From contig CALWRS010000016.1 of NCBI GenBank assembly GCA_944384025.1, positions 1 through 38,235 of the forward strand: DNA of 38,235 nt. The letters are read 5' to 3'. This document shows, piece after piece, positions 38,133 to 38,235 of the stretch. The notes below the pieces were generated by a model, which was given only the letters and a program-made list of their open reading frames with translations, did no database searches and was not told where the DNA came from. The translations under genes and the position numbers were made by a program. Every line of letters starts with the position of its first letter. The stretch's first letter is position 1. The stretch is from an uncultured Lachnospiraceae bacterium (GTDB lineage: Bacteria > Bacillota > Clostridia > Lachnospirales > Lachnospiraceae).

Positions 38133-38235
38133 AACCTTTGTCCTCCGACCTATTTGGATTTTTGCTTGTTCAAAAGTATTGCACATATAATTACTGCCGC
38201 ACAGAATACAAGAATTAAGTACCATAGATTTTCAA

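Overview
The window looks like the chromosome of a spore-forming, Gram-positive anaerobe of the Clostridia, most like gut Lachnospiraceae. The signs are an AbrB/SpoVT-type regulator, SpmA and SpmB, an oxaloacetate-decarboxylase-type sodium pump, a Ktr potassium system, a clostridial-type type IV pilus locus with a PilM-PilN fusion, and the Firmicutes order holB-yaaT-yabB-rsmI-abrB. GC content is near 50%. Most genes are on the minus strand. Family names come from reading the protein sequences; no search was run.

Left edge (1-1.6 kb, accessory): a ParE/RelE toxin remnant cut off exactly at an 87-bp structured repeat, then a DUF3990 (ADP-ribosyltransferase-like) gene with a tightly coupled partner that looks like a toxin-antitoxin pair. 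From 1.6 to 8.9 kb: a coupled trio (DUF4015 glycoside-hydrolase-like protein, TVP38/DedA-like protein, 45-aa membrane peptide), then a six-gene ion-transport run reading ktrB-ktrA-pit-DUF47-oadB-oadG from one good sigma-A promoter. spmB lies divergently beside it.

From 9.6 to 23.4 kb: one long minus-strand type IV pilus locus, in transcription order pilB, pilT, pilC, pilA, a short second pilin, pilD, pilMN, pilO, then GspI-, GspK-, GspH- and GspJ-like minor pilins. Last is a minor pilin with a Pro/Thr-rich linker and a C-terminal beta-rich domain, driven by its own near-consensus promoter. A G-quadruplex motif and a terminator-like hairpin lie between the two pilin genes. An O-antigen-ligase-family gene next to pilB could be a pilin glycosyltransferase or an unrelated polymer ligase. 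spmA follows, 15.6 kb from spmB and on the opposite strand; both have sigma-E-like promoters.

From 25.8 to 34.4 kb: the core block abrB, rsmI, trmN6, ricT (yaaT), holB and an Orn/Lys/Arg-decarboxylase gene fused in frame to a guanylate-kinase-like domain that also has its own internal ribosome binding site. Between trmN6 and rsmI sit about 800 bp of minisatellite-like repeats in both orientations. DUF3810 and trmB are divergent.

Right edge (34.4-38.2 kb, accessory): tRNA-Lys(CTT), a second copy of the structured repeat, then a scarred mobile-element region: a Fic fragment fused to a beta-helix surface-protein fragment, an integrase N-terminus, a relaxase with an internal frameshifting deletion, and a Cys-rich KTR gene typical of conjugative transposons. 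The two copies of the structured repeat bracket the whole conserved block.
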